Shown here piece by piece: positions 23,214-34,705 of a stretch of DNA of 64,000 bases. The stretch spans positions 558,001-622,000 of the forward strand of contig JBBPFI010000018.1 in assembly GCA_037974965.1 (NCBI GenBank), read 5' to 3'. The DNA comes from Dacryopinax spathularia (lineage: Eukaryota; Basidiomycota; Dacrymycetes; Dacrymycetales; Dacrymycetaceae). The notes below the pieces were generated by a model. The model was given only the letters and a program-made list of their open reading frames with translations. It had not been told where the DNA came from and made no database searches. The position numbers and the translations under genes are program-made. Every line of letters starts with the position of its first letter. Position 1 is the stretch's first letter.

Positions 23214-25139
23214 CTAGAGAGCCAATCCCGTCCCCCAGCCGGACCCGCCCACAAGATCCCGCAATACTAATACACCAGCGTCTGCTCGCCCAACTGCACC
23301 CCAAACTCTGTCCCGCTTGCGCTCGCGTTCACTCTGGATACCCTCCCGCTCCGCGGTGCGGCCGGCACGGGCGACATTCCAAGGCCTGGCCACCTCTCGT
23401 GTTGCGTCTTCCTCTTCGCGTTCTAGACGCTCGAGCAGGTTCGCGATTGTCCCGCATAGAATGGAGAGCAGGGCAGAGTAGCACGTCTGCGGCGAGCAAT
23501 ACCATAGGAAGAATGAGCGTGCAGGTTCCCGCTGTGGCGTTTTCGGCACTTGTTGGAGAGATAGCAACCCGGCGGTTTGCAGCGCCGTCAGCGCGGACCG
23601 CACAACCACGGCTTGCATCAATGCCACTTTGGAAATCTATACCAGCGATAAGCATCCAATATCAGAACGGCAGGAAAGTGAAGAGAGTACGTACCTGCCT
23701 CTCATCCATCATAGTGCCACCCCACAGCACGCCTAGTACTCGGCCCGCCCCATCTCCCCATCGCTCCCTCACATAACCCTCTACCAGCCGTCGCCGCATG
23801 CGCTCCGCGATCGTCTCGTACTCAACCTGCACCTTCCCCTCTCCTCCCCCTCCTCCCGCAAACCTCGACGTAAACACCCCAGCTTGTCCAGCCGGAGACG
23901 GATTATCCGAAGCGGACAGAACGAGCAAATATTGCTTCAGGGCACTGGTCGGAGCAGTCGAAGATGACGGAAGTCTTATGCCCGCGGATAAAAGTGAGCC
24001 GTGGGACTTGGAGCCGTTCATCGAAGTAGCGGAATCCGGGAGGAATGTGGAGAGGGTATGCGTTGTTATGGGTCCTGAACGGACGTCGGATAGACGGGGG
24101 TATGACTTCGGCACCGCTGAAGCTGCCTCTAATAGTGCGCGCATTACAATGCCGAAAGAGGCGTTGTACCGTTCTGCTGCTCCTTGTTCAATTAGCTGCT
24201 CTGCAAGTTAGCTGGACGAAAAAATCTGGGAGGCGGGTCGACACGTACTGCATCCCGCAAATGCACATTAAACCTTTCGTAATTCACCCGAAACCACACA
24301 TCCTCATCAACGACCTCCTCTTCGTCCTCGTCCCTCTCCCGTCCCCTTGCGCGCTTCTTAGCCCGTCCACCAGTAGTAGTCGCCTTCCTCTTCAACCCGG
24401 TCGTCTGACCCTCCCTCTCCCGCCTTAGCCGGTCCTCGACCTCATCCCGGATCGCTTTCATCACTTTTGCAGAGGGGATCTCCTTGAGCTTGCGCTTTTC
24501 GGCTTCTTCCCAGGCGATAAGTTTGTCCTTGGGTGAGGTATGGAGGAGCCGCGAGGTTGGTGTGAGGTAGTGCGAGGTTACTAGGTTGTGGAAGGTCGAT
24601 CCGTGGGAGATCTTTTCTATAGGCGGAAGTCAGTCAGCTCCTTCGCGCAGGGAGATAAAGGGGAGGACACGCACTTTTGGCATCGCTGACTTCTAGCATA
24701 TCGAGTACAGTTGGGAGTCGTAATTTTCCGTGATTCAATATACACTTTACGATATTCATGGCCTATGTACAGCAATTAGCGTATCCACACTTATTGCAAA
24801 GTATAGGCTCACCTCATCACCAAACACCTCCCCAGCAATCTCCACAAACCTCCCAAACCTCAGCCTCATACAAACTTCCTCCACGTTCACCTCATAGAAC
24901 GTCTCCGCTCGGGGCGTATCATCCTCCGGCTCGCTCTCCGCAAACCACACGACATTATGTTGAATCAGGACCATCAAGCAAGCGCGTACGAGACGCGGCT
25001 TGAACCCCGTATACCGTGCGATGAGGGGCATAGGTAGACGCCCGCGGGAGAGGAGGACGCGTCCGATTTCGCTGCATGGTTCGCCGAAGAATGTGCGCAA
25101 GATTTGAACGCATAAGTGGGTGGTAGAATGGTCCGCCAT
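23214..25139 (-). CDS. RPC82: RNA polymerase III subunit C82/RPC3
   Basis: Part of the Pol III-specific C82-C34-C31 subcomplex that opens promoter DNA. Exons 24813-25139, 24675-24762, 24249-24616, 23695-24195 and 23214-23636 give 568 residues (family 530-655). The N-terminal winged helix is clear: LCVQILRTFFGEPCSEIGRVLLSRGRLP is followed by the QHNVVWF beta wing; a second wing region is MNIVKCILNHGKLRLPTV. A basic then acidic insertion (KRKATTTGGRAKKRARG, EDEEEVVDED) sits near residue 210. The C-terminal RPC82 domain carries SFFLWYCSPQTCYSALLSILCGTIANLLERLE. All introns keep phase. It is divergent from the small membrane gene at 26176, with a MITE between. Confidence 0.92.
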
Positions 25140-25496
25140 GACCAGTGGGAGGTCTTATGCTATAAGACTGGCAGGTGAGGAGTGTGCATCAGCCGTCCCT
25201 ACAGGAGGCCCGTGAACGTTGCTGGCTGAGTTGGGTTGGGCGAAGATTGCAGAGTCTACCAGACACAGCCACAAAGAAGGGGACAGCTTTTATCACCGAT
25301 AGACATACATAGCGAGAAAATAGTGCAGGACTGCCTTTGCCATTGCTACCTTCCTACTGGTGAAATACCAATAAAGCGAGGGTAGGAGGTCTGCTTGTAA
25401 AGGGGAATAGACAGAAAGGAGTGGTGTACCATCAGTATTGTTTGGGAAAGTCATTATCGCCGATACACTTTCAATGGAAGGCGCAGACCCTTATTT
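25140..25496. other. RPC82 upstream region, left of the MITE
   Basis: 357 bp between the RPC82 start and the MITE. It is the promoter side of RPC82; no other element was recognised. Confidence 0.5.
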
Positions 25497-26059
25497 GGAG
25501 CGAATGACCCGGATGACCCCTTCGGCCCGCATAACTGACGCGGATGACCCCTTCACGGCGAATATGCCTCGGATGACCCCTCATAAGGGTCTTCAGAGCA
25601 AAGATAAGTGCATAACGGTCTCTCTTGCACGTAAAGGACACCTGTATATAATCAAAACAAGTATTTTCAGATAACCTAAAAATTAGTAGAAAGAGTCAAT
25701 ATGTTGTGCACAATATGACGTGGCTTGGAGCAAAGCATCTTCCTTATAAATGAGGCGTTAATAAGTCGAATATAAACTGTACATGCTAATAAAGGTTACA
25801 GAGTATTTGACTGGGTGTGCTAAATCTTACCTATGTTCTTTCTTGCCAATCTAATCTCGGGCAGAACTAGTTTTTTTTTTCAATTGCATGAGTATATAGG
25901 TGTGCTAAGAAAAACTGTACTTCGAAGAGCTAAAGCAAGAAACTACAAATCTAGTCGCACTTAAAGACCCTTATGAGGGGTCATCCGAGGCATATTCGCC
26001 GCGAAGGGTCATCCGAGGCAGTTATGCGGGCCGAAGGGGTCATCCGGGTCATTCGCTCC
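25497..26059. mobile_element. hAT-like MITE with ~97-bp terminal inverted repeats
   Basis: A 563-bp non-autonomous DNA element. The left end (25497-25593) and right end (25964-26059) are near-perfect inverted repeats starting GGAGCGAATGACCC, with one indel and a few substitutions. Each repeat holds several GGATGACCCC motifs, as expected of subterminal transposase sites. The outer ends are flanked by the direct repeat CCTTATTT (25489-25496 and 26060-26067), an 8-bp target duplication typical of the hAT superfamily. The interior is AT-rich, unlike the host, and has no ORF of note. Near-identity of the ends suggests a fairly recent insertion. It lies in the divergent promoter between RPC82 and the gene at 26176. 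Confidence 0.88.
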
Positions 26060-26175
26060 CCTTATTTGGGTTGACGTCACGAGCGCTAAGTTACAGACAG
26101 CCTACTACTTTCTCACAGCAACGGCACAACCGTACTGCAATTTATCCCTTCTTTCGCACCAGAGTATCCTCAATC

Positions 26176-26849
26176 ATGGCCACCCCTCCCCCTTTCACCT
26201 CAACCCCAACATCAACAACAGTCGACACGTCGTACCTCGCCCGAACCCGCGCACTCCAAGCCTCCCAAATCAGCTCCCTCCTCCTCCCACCCGCATACAC
26301 CCTCTTCGCGCTCTACCGGCGCACGCCACTAAGCGCCAGCAGAGTTCTACGTGCCAGCTGGGCTGGAGTGGCTGGCGCTGCTGTGCTGGGAGGGGTAGGA
26401 GAGATAGTGAGCTTGCATGGGTCCGATCCTGTGGTTGTTGCTGAACGGGCTTGGATGGTCGGGCACGATGTACGTTTCCACTCCTTCTTCCTTGCCTCCG
26501 CTCCCTTTATACTGAATGATTGTGATGGCAGGCCCGTCGGATAAGAGCACAAGACTACTCCCTAATCGGTGCCTTCCTTGGCTCCCTGACAACATCCGCA
26601 ATCCTCTGGAAACGCGCTCCGAGAGTGCATCTCATTCTTGGCGGAGCAGTGCTGGGCGAAGCAGCGGGCTACGCGGCACATTTGTACCAGACGTATGCTA
26701 TGGGCTCTCCCAGCGCGACTGCGGCGAGCGCCAATGCTAGGCCGGTGCCGGTGACGGCCGCTGAGGGGGAGAGGAAGGCGGAGGAGGCGGCTGTCGTTAA
26801 TGCTCAGACGGCGGTTCAGACGCCGCGTAATGTGACCAAGTCGGGATGA
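26176..26849 (+). CDS. Small multi-span membrane protein, unrecognised
   Basis: Exons 26176-26469 and 26532-26849 give 203 residues. Four hydrophobic segments are visible (about 32-48, 60-79, 107-121 and 128-147; the second and fourth are Gly/Ala-rich), separated by Arg-containing loops, then a polar Ala/Glu-rich tail. The intron (62 nt, GTACGT...GCAG) is phase 0. The Gly/Ala-rich helices recall small mitochondrial inner-membrane proteins, but no diagnostic motif was found and no function is assigned. The start at 26176 is the first ATG after the MITE; the MITE end lies only 117 bp upstream, so the promoter must overlap or lie within it. Confidence 0.7.
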
Positions 26850-27158
26850 GGTTCCTTGTCTTGTATGTATATTTGCTGCAGGAACCCGGATGAGAGGGTG
26901 AGAGCGGGGTGATGCGTGGGATGAACTGCTCTTTCTGCTAAGCACCACTTTCTAATGTGTATTGTTTTGAGGCACGTTTGTTGGGGAAGTGTGCGGGGAT
27001 TCTTGATTGACAAGATGCCTTCATGTATGACGTGGACAGAATGGGGCGACAGACAGTGCTCTGTGCCAAACCTCCCATATCATGGAGTGGCTCCGAAAGA
27101 CGCCCAAAACGGCTGGAAGAATCCGGAAATTGTATACCATCCTGGCAACATAGTACAC
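26850..27158. other. Convergent 3' ends
   Basis: 309 bp shared as 3' UTR by the membrane gene at 26176 and PRE6. Nothing else seen. Confidence 0.6.
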
Positions 27159-28231
27159 TCATGCATCTGATGCTCCCGGCGCGCCCGTACCCGTCGTAGC
27201 AGCCATAGCCGCCTGACTAGCAGCAGTAGCAGCCAGCCGACTCCTCTTCCTCTCCGCCTCCTGCTCCTTCTCCCTCTCGATCTCCGCGACGATCGCCTCG
27301 ATCTGGGGCAAGTCCAAGCTCGTAATCTGGCCAAACCCCTCCATCACGCTAATCTCGATATTCTTCGCTCCGGTCTGGACGACCTCGAGTAGGGATTTGA
27401 TAGTCAGCTTGATCGCTTCGTCTCGCGACATGTCGTCTTTATGGTTCTTCTCGAGGAACTCGCGCACGGTTTTGGACGAACGGCCGATCGCGTTCGCTTT
27501 CCAGGCGCTGTAGATACCGGAGGGCTCGGTCATGTACAGCTTGGGTTGCGTGCCTTGTGGGTCAAAGCCGACAATGAGGGTGGAGATACCGAACGGGCGG
27601 ACACCTCCCGATTGCGTGTATCGCTGAAACACAGTTAGCCTCACACGACGTCGAGCTTGGAGGCACAAGACGCACTTGTTGGATCCCAGCAATATGCCGG
27701 GTGATATACTCGATGCTCACGGGATCCTCGACAGTCAAACGATGTGACTGGCACTCTATCCGTGCTTTGTCGATCAGAACACGCCCATCGGCAGTCAGAC
27801 CTGTACACATATGTCAACTCCACGACTACTTATGCAAGTTCCAGAGCGCACCAGCAAAGGCAAGGCAGACATGGTCGTCCAACATGGCTACTTTCCGCAC
27901 TGTACGGGGATCTTGCAGCTGAAGGACGGACTTCTTCTCCACACCGAGTACGACAACGTCTTTTCCCCGAACTCCGACCTTTACAGCTCCCAGTTAGCAG
28001 TCGGACTCTCCTAGGTCGGGGTTGAACATACTGCACACGTTCCCTTGCGTACAGCTTCGGCGGCATACTCTACCTACACAAACGTCAGTATATGCATATA
28101 TGCGGCGGGCTGACGCGTACTTGGAACAAATGGCCATCAGGGGAGAAGACGGTGAGCGCTACGACCCCTCCATTAGTCTCCCATTCCTTCTACTCCAAGT
28201 ACTACATACCGCGGTCGTAGGATCTCGACAT
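27159..28231 (-). CDS. PRE6: 20S proteasome subunit alpha4 (PSMA7/Pre6)
   Basis: Outer-ring alpha subunit of the 20S core. Exons 28210-28231, 28121-28158, 28032-28073, 27852-27978, 27676-27800 and 27159-27623 give 272 residues. The alpha signature follows the start ([20 protein letters not shown], rebuilt across two introns), then [45 protein letters not shown] and [13 protein letters not shown]. The REFLEKN segment and the [19 protein letters not shown] stretch separate alpha4 from the other alpha subunits. The C-terminus has an Ala/Thr/Gly-rich extension of roughly 20 residues past the usual Lys/Glu helix. Exon 1 is only 22 nt. The second intron holds a TATATGCATATATGC palindrome. Confidence 0.95.
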
Positions 28232-28530
28232 TTTGCTTGTTCTAGGAAGATAGGGAGAGGAGACGGGGTGGTATAGCGATTACGACTGCTCTTTGGTACT
28301 TTTGGGCGCGAGGAGGGGACGACGCGTACGCATCCTGACCGGAAACAGAATGGGGTTGTGATTGATTCCGTGGCACGCAGGGCAACGATGAGGATGGGCT
28401 TCTTCGCTACTTCGCCCAGTCCCACCACCTACTACAGCACATACAAGAGTCAAAAGGCAGAACTCTGTTACTGGCTTCTCTTCCCAATGTAGCGACAAAC
28501 GTCATTCGACGAACAAAGACTGCCTCCCAA

Positions 28531-29327
28531 TCAGAGCGTCTTCATGGCTACCGTAATCCTTCCCGTCAGAACCCCACTCTACTCGATGCAAGCAAGACGA
28601 ACAAGACCACTTACGATCATGTCCCCAGTTCTATCACCCAATCATCAGCATACTGTAAAACAAGCACGAGAGGACCGTACGACTGACCTTGAGAGATCTA
28701 GTACTCTTGGTCTGTCCCAGTTCCTCAGGAGTCTTGTTATCCTTGAGTTTCTCCTCCTGCGCCAGATGGCGCTTGCAATATGAGACGACCTTGCGCATAT
28801 GGGCGATGTCCTCCTGCACATGCTTCAGCATTCGGAGTACTATTGGGCGAGGCGACTTAGAGGTCGGGAATGAGGAGTAGAGGGCGTACCTCGGTGTATT
28901 TGTCGGCGTCCTTGGACGGGTTGCGTCTCAGAATATCCACTATGGTGCGCCCGCTGCATATATGCACATATATCAGTGAACTCATGTTTCCCTTAGCTGA
29001 CAGCCACAATCCACCTCTCATGTCCGACGGTCTCGCCTGAGCCGCTACCGCCTTGCCAGCCCGCGCCGGTGTTTGACTCCGTCTTGAGCCATTCCTCCAG
29101 CTCGTCGGCCGGCATGTTCACGTATTCTGCACGAAGCGCCCGCATAAGACCCTCTGATTAAGATCGCAGGTCCTAAGCTTACGATTGAAGTCATCGATGA
29201 CCTCTTGTTCGGGCTTCATTCTCGCTATCCTCGTACAGTGGAACGGTCTGTTAGGACTAAAGACGGGCGGACGGATGAAGTGTATGCGCCTGGTGTGTCG
29301 AGCAAGCCAACGGTTCGGGAAGAGCAT
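28531..29327 (-). CDS. DUF3140 family protein
   Basis: Six exons (29183-29327, 29015-29126, 28890-28953, 28688-28813, 28615-28630, 28531-28547) give 159 residues. The whole DUF3140 pattern is present: F-N-x-x-VNMPADELEEWLKT, GETVGHE, SGRTIVDILRRNPSK, EDIAHMRKVVSYCKRHLAQ and a C-terminal NWGHDPMKTL. The family is known mostly from bacteria and is sometimes labelled DNA-binding; function is unknown. The first 36 residues are Arg-rich with few acids (LARHTRRIHFIRP) and could be a mitochondrial presequence; alternatively translation starts at the second Met (29219), just before the conserved part. Two terminal exons of 16 and 17 nt rebuild the conserved C-terminus. Confidence 0.85.
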
Positions 29328-30849
29328 GGCACATTAATAGAGATTGACTACGGGATGTCTTGAATATATGCTGCATGTGCTGTAGGATCACTACTACTGT
29401 ATCAGTAACGCGTTCGTCGATGGTGGCTTTGCGGGGTACAGGTGGTGAGATCGAGCGGCGTCGCGGGGATCGCGCTTACGTCACGTTGCCCTGAGGATCG
29501 AATCGTCGCCCTCCTACTACCCCATGGGCAGCTTTGGTACGTATCTCTCCACAAGACATATGCCAGACGGTAAATGGCACTCCCCACGCCGTGGTCAACA
29601 GCTTGGGAAGAAGTTTCAAGTACAGACAACGCGCTAGCTTCAACCTTCGCGGTTTACTACCGGTGCCTTGCTGAGCGGCGAGTCAACCGGGCCAAGCCCG
29701 GTCAAAGAAGTTAGCCGCCTTGGACGTTTTCCCAACAGCCGCAGGTTGTTTACGGCAGTTTTCCGCTGGGGAAACGCCACGATAAACGAGGGATGAGCTC
29801 GGCCTGACAGTTCGCACGCCCCTGGAACCTCGGCTATGTTTCTACCCGACTCATCGCCCCTTAAAACCGTGAGAAGGCGCCGGCACATTCCGGTACAAGG
29901 GCCGATCAGCCGTATTCCCTTATTTGGCTTGCCTTGTCCTTTATCGGTTCCCTTGTCTACCGGTTGATAGGCGTCCAGCCGAGATGAAGAGCACGTGTAT
30001 TTGAGAGGCAGTTTTATTTCTGGGGCGCTTCGAGCGTTTGGATTACCGTATTTGTTGAGGTAACGCAGATTGCTTCTCTAATCTTACTTCATGAAACAGT
30101 AGTCAGCTGGTACTTTTACATGGTGTACACTGTTTCCCGCCTAAGAAGTAGATGACTTCATTCCCCCAACATCATCCCCCCCGCTTCAATTCTCTTGACC
30201 TACCAGTAAGCCGAAATAGCCACTACCAGGATCCATCCAGCTCACGACCGCCAATTCCACTGCTAATAGTAGTAGCCGCCAAGAATAGCGCCCCACATGC
30301 TGTCCCGGAACCTACATGCCAAGCCCGCAAGCGGAAGCAAAACAGGCTTCCAACTTTGAAACCTATTTGCGCGCTTCGGTATGTCCCGCATCCCTCCGAC
30401 CAATCGACCAACCGTTGACCGCGGCAGCTTCTGCTCCCACGTCAGCCCTGTCGCTTGTCATTACAGTGACGCGCGTACCTTTGCAATCCTGACAGGCACC
30501 GGTGCGTAAGAACTGCTCTGCTTGTGGTGGGCGCTACCAGTTCTGTCTGTCACACACTGGAAAACTTGCAGACGCCTTGGCCGCTCCTACGGAACTCGGG
30601 CCTGTATATGCTCCTCGACCACATTTGGAAATCGGATGCGCTCGCCTTGTGACCCGGAGCTCCGCGTGGGGCCCCTTCGTCTTCTTCATCATGCTGGGGC
30701 GGGGGAGTCCACTGTCTCGTCTTGAACTCGGCATACGTATATAAAGTGGCTAGACGAGAAGGAGGTTGAGGCAGCGATCCCCGCACCTTTCCCCACCCTT
30801 CCCCTCATCTTCTCTTCTCCCCCCAACTGTACACCCTTTGCCAGTCGCC
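29328..30849. other. Divergent intergenic region DUF3140 / MFS permease
   Basis: 1.5 kb with no convincing gene on either strand. It must hold both promoters. A TATATAAAG box (30738-30746) lies 104 bp upstream of the permease start. Confidence 0.55.
30738..30746 (+). promoter_or_regulatory. TATA box of the allantoate-type permease
   Basis: TATATAAAG 104 bp before the start codon at 30850, followed by a CT-rich leader typical of strongly or inducibly expressed fungal genes. Confidence 0.5.
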
Positions 30850-32539
30850 ATGTCTCTCAGCCGGACATATAGCGATAACACGCAAACCACGGATGACAAG
30901 GGCCTTGGGCAGCACAACGAGCATGCCCAACGGCCGGCGATGCCACAGCCTGTTCAATCTGGCGACAAGGCCGCTCAGATGATTGCTGAGAAGCGGGTAA
31001 CCGTCACAGAGGAGGACGTGAGTAAATGGCCCCAACGCGCTATTATGCAAGAGCTTATCGCGCGTTTAACAGAATAAGCGGATTCTGCGGAAGACCGATA
31101 TGGTCATCCTCGTCATCCTTTGCTGGGTCTACTTCTTGCAAATCCTCGACAAGTCCGTTATCGGTTATTCCGCGGTCTTCGGCCTGCAGACGGATACGCA
31201 CCTTGTCGGCAACCAATACTCTTTCATCGGCTCAGTCGGGTACATTGCCCAACTCGGTCTTCAGCCCTTCTCGACCTACCTTATCGTCAAGATTCCGGCT
31301 CGATGGCTTATGCCTGCAATCGTCTTTGCCTGGGGTGCATCCCTGACGGGCATGGCTGGCGCACACGACTACGGTGGACTCGTCGCTACTCGCTTCCTGC
31401 TCGGTCTCTTCGAGGCCGCCTGCCTGCCGCTTTTCACCATCATCGTCATGTCCTGGTACCGTCGCGCTGAGCAGCCGCTGCGCATCGCTGCCTTCTACTC
31501 AACAAATGGTATCGCTACCGTTCTCGGAAGCGCCATGGTCTTCGGCCTTGGTCATATTCAAAGCTCCGTCCTCCACTCCTACCAGATCATCTTCCTCGTT
31601 TTCGGTCTGATAACCGTCATCTCCGCTCCTCTCATCCTTTGGAAGCTCGATAACGGCATCACCGAGGCCCGCTTCCTCACTGAGGAGGATAGGTTGAAGG
31701 GCATCGAGCGTCTCCGTGCGAACCAGCAGGGTACTGGCACGACAGAGTTCAAGTGGCACCAAGTGATCGAGACGTTCCTCGAGCCGAAGACATACCTCTT
31801 CGTCGCCATGACCCTCCTGCTCAACATCGGCGCATCCGTTACCAACACCTTCGGCCCACTTATCATTAATGGCCTCGGCTTCGACGCGTACATCTCCTCC
31901 CTGCTCAATATGCCCTTCGGCGCCGTGCAATTCCTCGTCATTCTCGCTTCCTCGTGGTGTGCCTACAACTTCAAGAACAAGGGCTACATCCTTCTCGCCC
32001 TGATGCTCCCTGTCGTCGTTGGTTGTGGCATGCTTTACGGTCTTGGCCGGGGTACGCAATACCAAGCGCCTCTCCTGGTTGCTTACTACCTCCTCGGGTT
32101 CCTTTTCGGCGGCAACCCACTCATCGTCTCCTGGATCGCCGGCAACACTGCTGGTCAGACGAAGAAGTCAACGATCATGGCCTTCTACCAGGCTGCCTCC
32201 TCGGCCGGCAATATCATCGGGCCCCTGATGTTCAAGTCCGCCGACAAGCCGTACTACAAGCCCGGCCTCAAGGCAACTCTCGGCATCTTCTGTGCCCTGG
32301 TCGGTATCATCGCTCTCCAGATCATCAACTTGATGTTCCTCAACAAGGGCAAGGAGCGGCAACGCGTTGCCAACGGCAAGCCTGCTAAGCTCCACGATCT
32401 TTCTATGGTCAAGCACTTCAGGCAACACGACGAGCGGGATGAGGCTGCTGCTGAAGCAGCCGGTGGCGTGCACCTCGGTGCAAATGCCTTCTCTGACATG
32501 ACCGACAAAGAGAACGACGAGTTCCTGTATATCCTGTAA
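30850..32539 (+). CDS. MFS permease, Dal5/allantoate (anion:cation symporter) family
   Basis: Plasma-membrane uptake of an organic anion or vitamin-like acid with protons. Exons 31073-32539 and 30850-31017 give 544 residues with 12 predicted helices. The family hallmark follows the intron: NKRILRKTDMVILVILCWVY, then LQILDKSVIGYSAVFGLQTD, HLVGNQYSFIGSVGYIAQL and FEAACLPLFTIIVMSWYRR. The central hydrophilic loop (about 240-280) and a charged cytosolic tail are usual. Members transport allantoate, ureidosuccinate, nicotinate, pantothenate, biotin precursors or others; the sequence does not tell which. No linked purine- or vitamin-catabolism gene was seen. Confidence 0.9.
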
Positions 32540-33000
32540 ATTTTGGGCTGTTGACGTGGGGTATTTTGGTGCGGGATTGTAACGCAAAAACACAGACGGC
32601 AAGTAGGGCATATCTGGTGTCATTCGTCTGTACGGTTATCAAGGGCATAATCCAATGAGTATTTATGCCATCATTTCAAGCTTTGCTGCGCGCCCGAGGT
32701 CCTGTATTGGTTGCCTACAAGATGGGGCCTCGGCCTAAATTACATCCGAGTAGCCGATTGGACAAAAATGATCGGGCGTCTAATCGCGCTCGGCCGGACC
32801 CACGCGAGCGCTTCTTTTACAATATTTCTGCCCGCATCCCATTCCCCGCATTGATTACTAGGGCTTATGAGCACATGAACGGTCTTTCTTTGGTATCTCG
32901 GTGGTTTGCTATATAGACTTGTATCACTTGCTGTCGTCTTCTTGCCTGCTCGGATTTCTCTCCTTTTCATCTTGATTACTGCGCGCTCGAGGCTTTCAAA
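32540..33000. other. Intergenic between MFS genes
   Basis: 461 bp with the permease 3' UTR and, near 32908, a CTATATAGAC TATA-like box about 90 bp before the next start. Nothing else seen. Confidence 0.5.
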
Positions 33001-34705
33001 ATGGATCTCGCAACGGTGGAAATGTCAACCCTCGGGGAGCAGTCCCAGCCGTCGACTCCATCTGTGATGCGGGACTCATCTCCCGATGCAAGGCTGATCA
33101 CCTCCAATCTCCCTCCGGTGGATCGGGGTTGGGGAGCTTGGTCGTTCGTGGCCTGTTCTTTCGTCATGGAAACCATGATCTGGGGATTGTAAGTTGCTCT
33201 ACAGGCTTGCAAGCTCGATGCCGAACCACGTTTGTAGCGGATTCACTTTCGGGGTTTTCCAAAACTACTATATGTCATCTCCTGCATCCCCGTTCTACGG
33301 TTCCTCACCGACAGCGATTTCCGCCATCGGAACTGTCAGTTTAGGCGTACAATATGTCTTCGGCTTTGGAATCCTTGCCATTCAGAAAATGTATCCGCAG
33401 CATGTCAAGGCGATGCTCTGGATCGGACTAGCAGTTGCTTGCGCCTCCTTTGTCGTATCTAGCTTTGCGAACCAGGTACGTCGTCTGACCAAAGGAGCCC
33501 AGTGTCCGGCTGAGTCTCGTTAGATTTGGCAACTCGTTCTTCTCCAGGGTGTCATTCTCGGTGCCGCCGGCGGAGTACTCTACGGGCCCGCCCTTCTCTG
33601 GCTATCCGAATGGTTCGTCCAGCGCCGAGGACTAGCAGGCTCCCTCACTTTTTGCGGAAGTGGAGTCGGAGGAGCCCTCTTCCCTCCAGTTCTTGGCATG
33701 CTGCTCGAGAAGACCGGTTTCCGATGGACGCTCCGTATATGGGCGGCTGTGTTCGCTCTCTTCATGGGCCCTGCTATCTGGTTCATCAAGCCGCGTATCC
33801 CTCCTTCGAGCCATAGGGAGATCCGAATGGCCCCGATTGACTGGACCTTCTTCCAAAATCCTATCTTCATAGTTGTGTTCGTTACCGCGTTCATCCAAGC
33901 CATTGCATACTTCCCTGTAAGTCCAAGTTACATTGCTCGGTTCGCGTGCATATGACAGTCGTCCACAGGTCAGCCTGTATATACCAACCTATACCTCATC
34001 CCTCAAGCTTCAGCCCCTCGACTCGCAACTTGTCTTGTCTGCTTTCAACCTCTTCAGTGTCATTGGTTGGCTCCTCAGCATAACACTGCACACTCAGTGC
34101 TAATCATCGCCTAGGACAAATTGTCTTCGGATATCTCTGCGACAAAATTTCCTATTCCCGTGTAATTGTTGTGTCGGGTCTTGGTTCGGCGCTTGCTGCA
34201 TATGCACTTTGGGCTTACGCCTCAAGCTTGACACTGATCTTCCTGTTTGCCGTCATCTTCGGCAGTTTGGTACGACGATTCGCCAGCCTATTCCCACAAA
34301 TGCTAACATCGAAAAATAGGGCGGTGGGTTTTCATCCATAGAGCCACCAGCTGCGGCAGAGGTTGCTGGTGAGTCAGTGTTGTACCGGAGGGTGTATGAG
34401 GCTGAATCAGCCGCTGATGATTAGGATCAAACTCATTGTCGGCGGGAGTGATCGTCGGCTGCTTCGGCGCAGCCAAAGGTCTGGCGGCCGTCGTTGGACC
34501 ATCAATCGCCGGTTCACTCTACAATCCAGCGGACGCTGGCGTGCCAAGCCGATATGGTTTATTCGGCTTCGGCAAAGTTACTTTATTCGTCGGTAGCATG
34601 ATGATCGCTACCAGCATTGGAGGAGGGATATCATGGTTTGTGTCGCATGTGCGCCAGCGGCATTCGCGGAATTCGAATGATGGGCACAGTTTTGCCCAGT
34701 CATAA
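33001..34705 (+). CDS. MFS monocarboxylate-type transporter (copy 1)
   Basis: Seven exons (33001-33188, 33238-33475, 33524-33916, 33969-34065, 34115-34269, 34320-34368, 34425-34705) give 466 residues with 12 predicted helices. The MCT/MCH-type pattern is clear: the leader LPPVDRGWGAWSFVACSFV, then GFTFGVFQNYY, PALLWLSEWFVQRRGLAGSL, GFRWTLRIWA, a large central loop, IVFGYLCDKI, and helix 10-11 FGAAKGLAAVVGPSIAGSLYNP. In fungi this family includes riboflavin, monocarboxylate and mycotoxin-precursor carriers; no substrate is inferred. It is followed 0.9 kb downstream by a tandem paralogue on the same strand. Confidence 0.88.

Noticed and set aside
25438-25674. 78-codon ORF at the MITE left end
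   Set aside because: It runs across the terminal repeat and has no domain; the element is non-coding.
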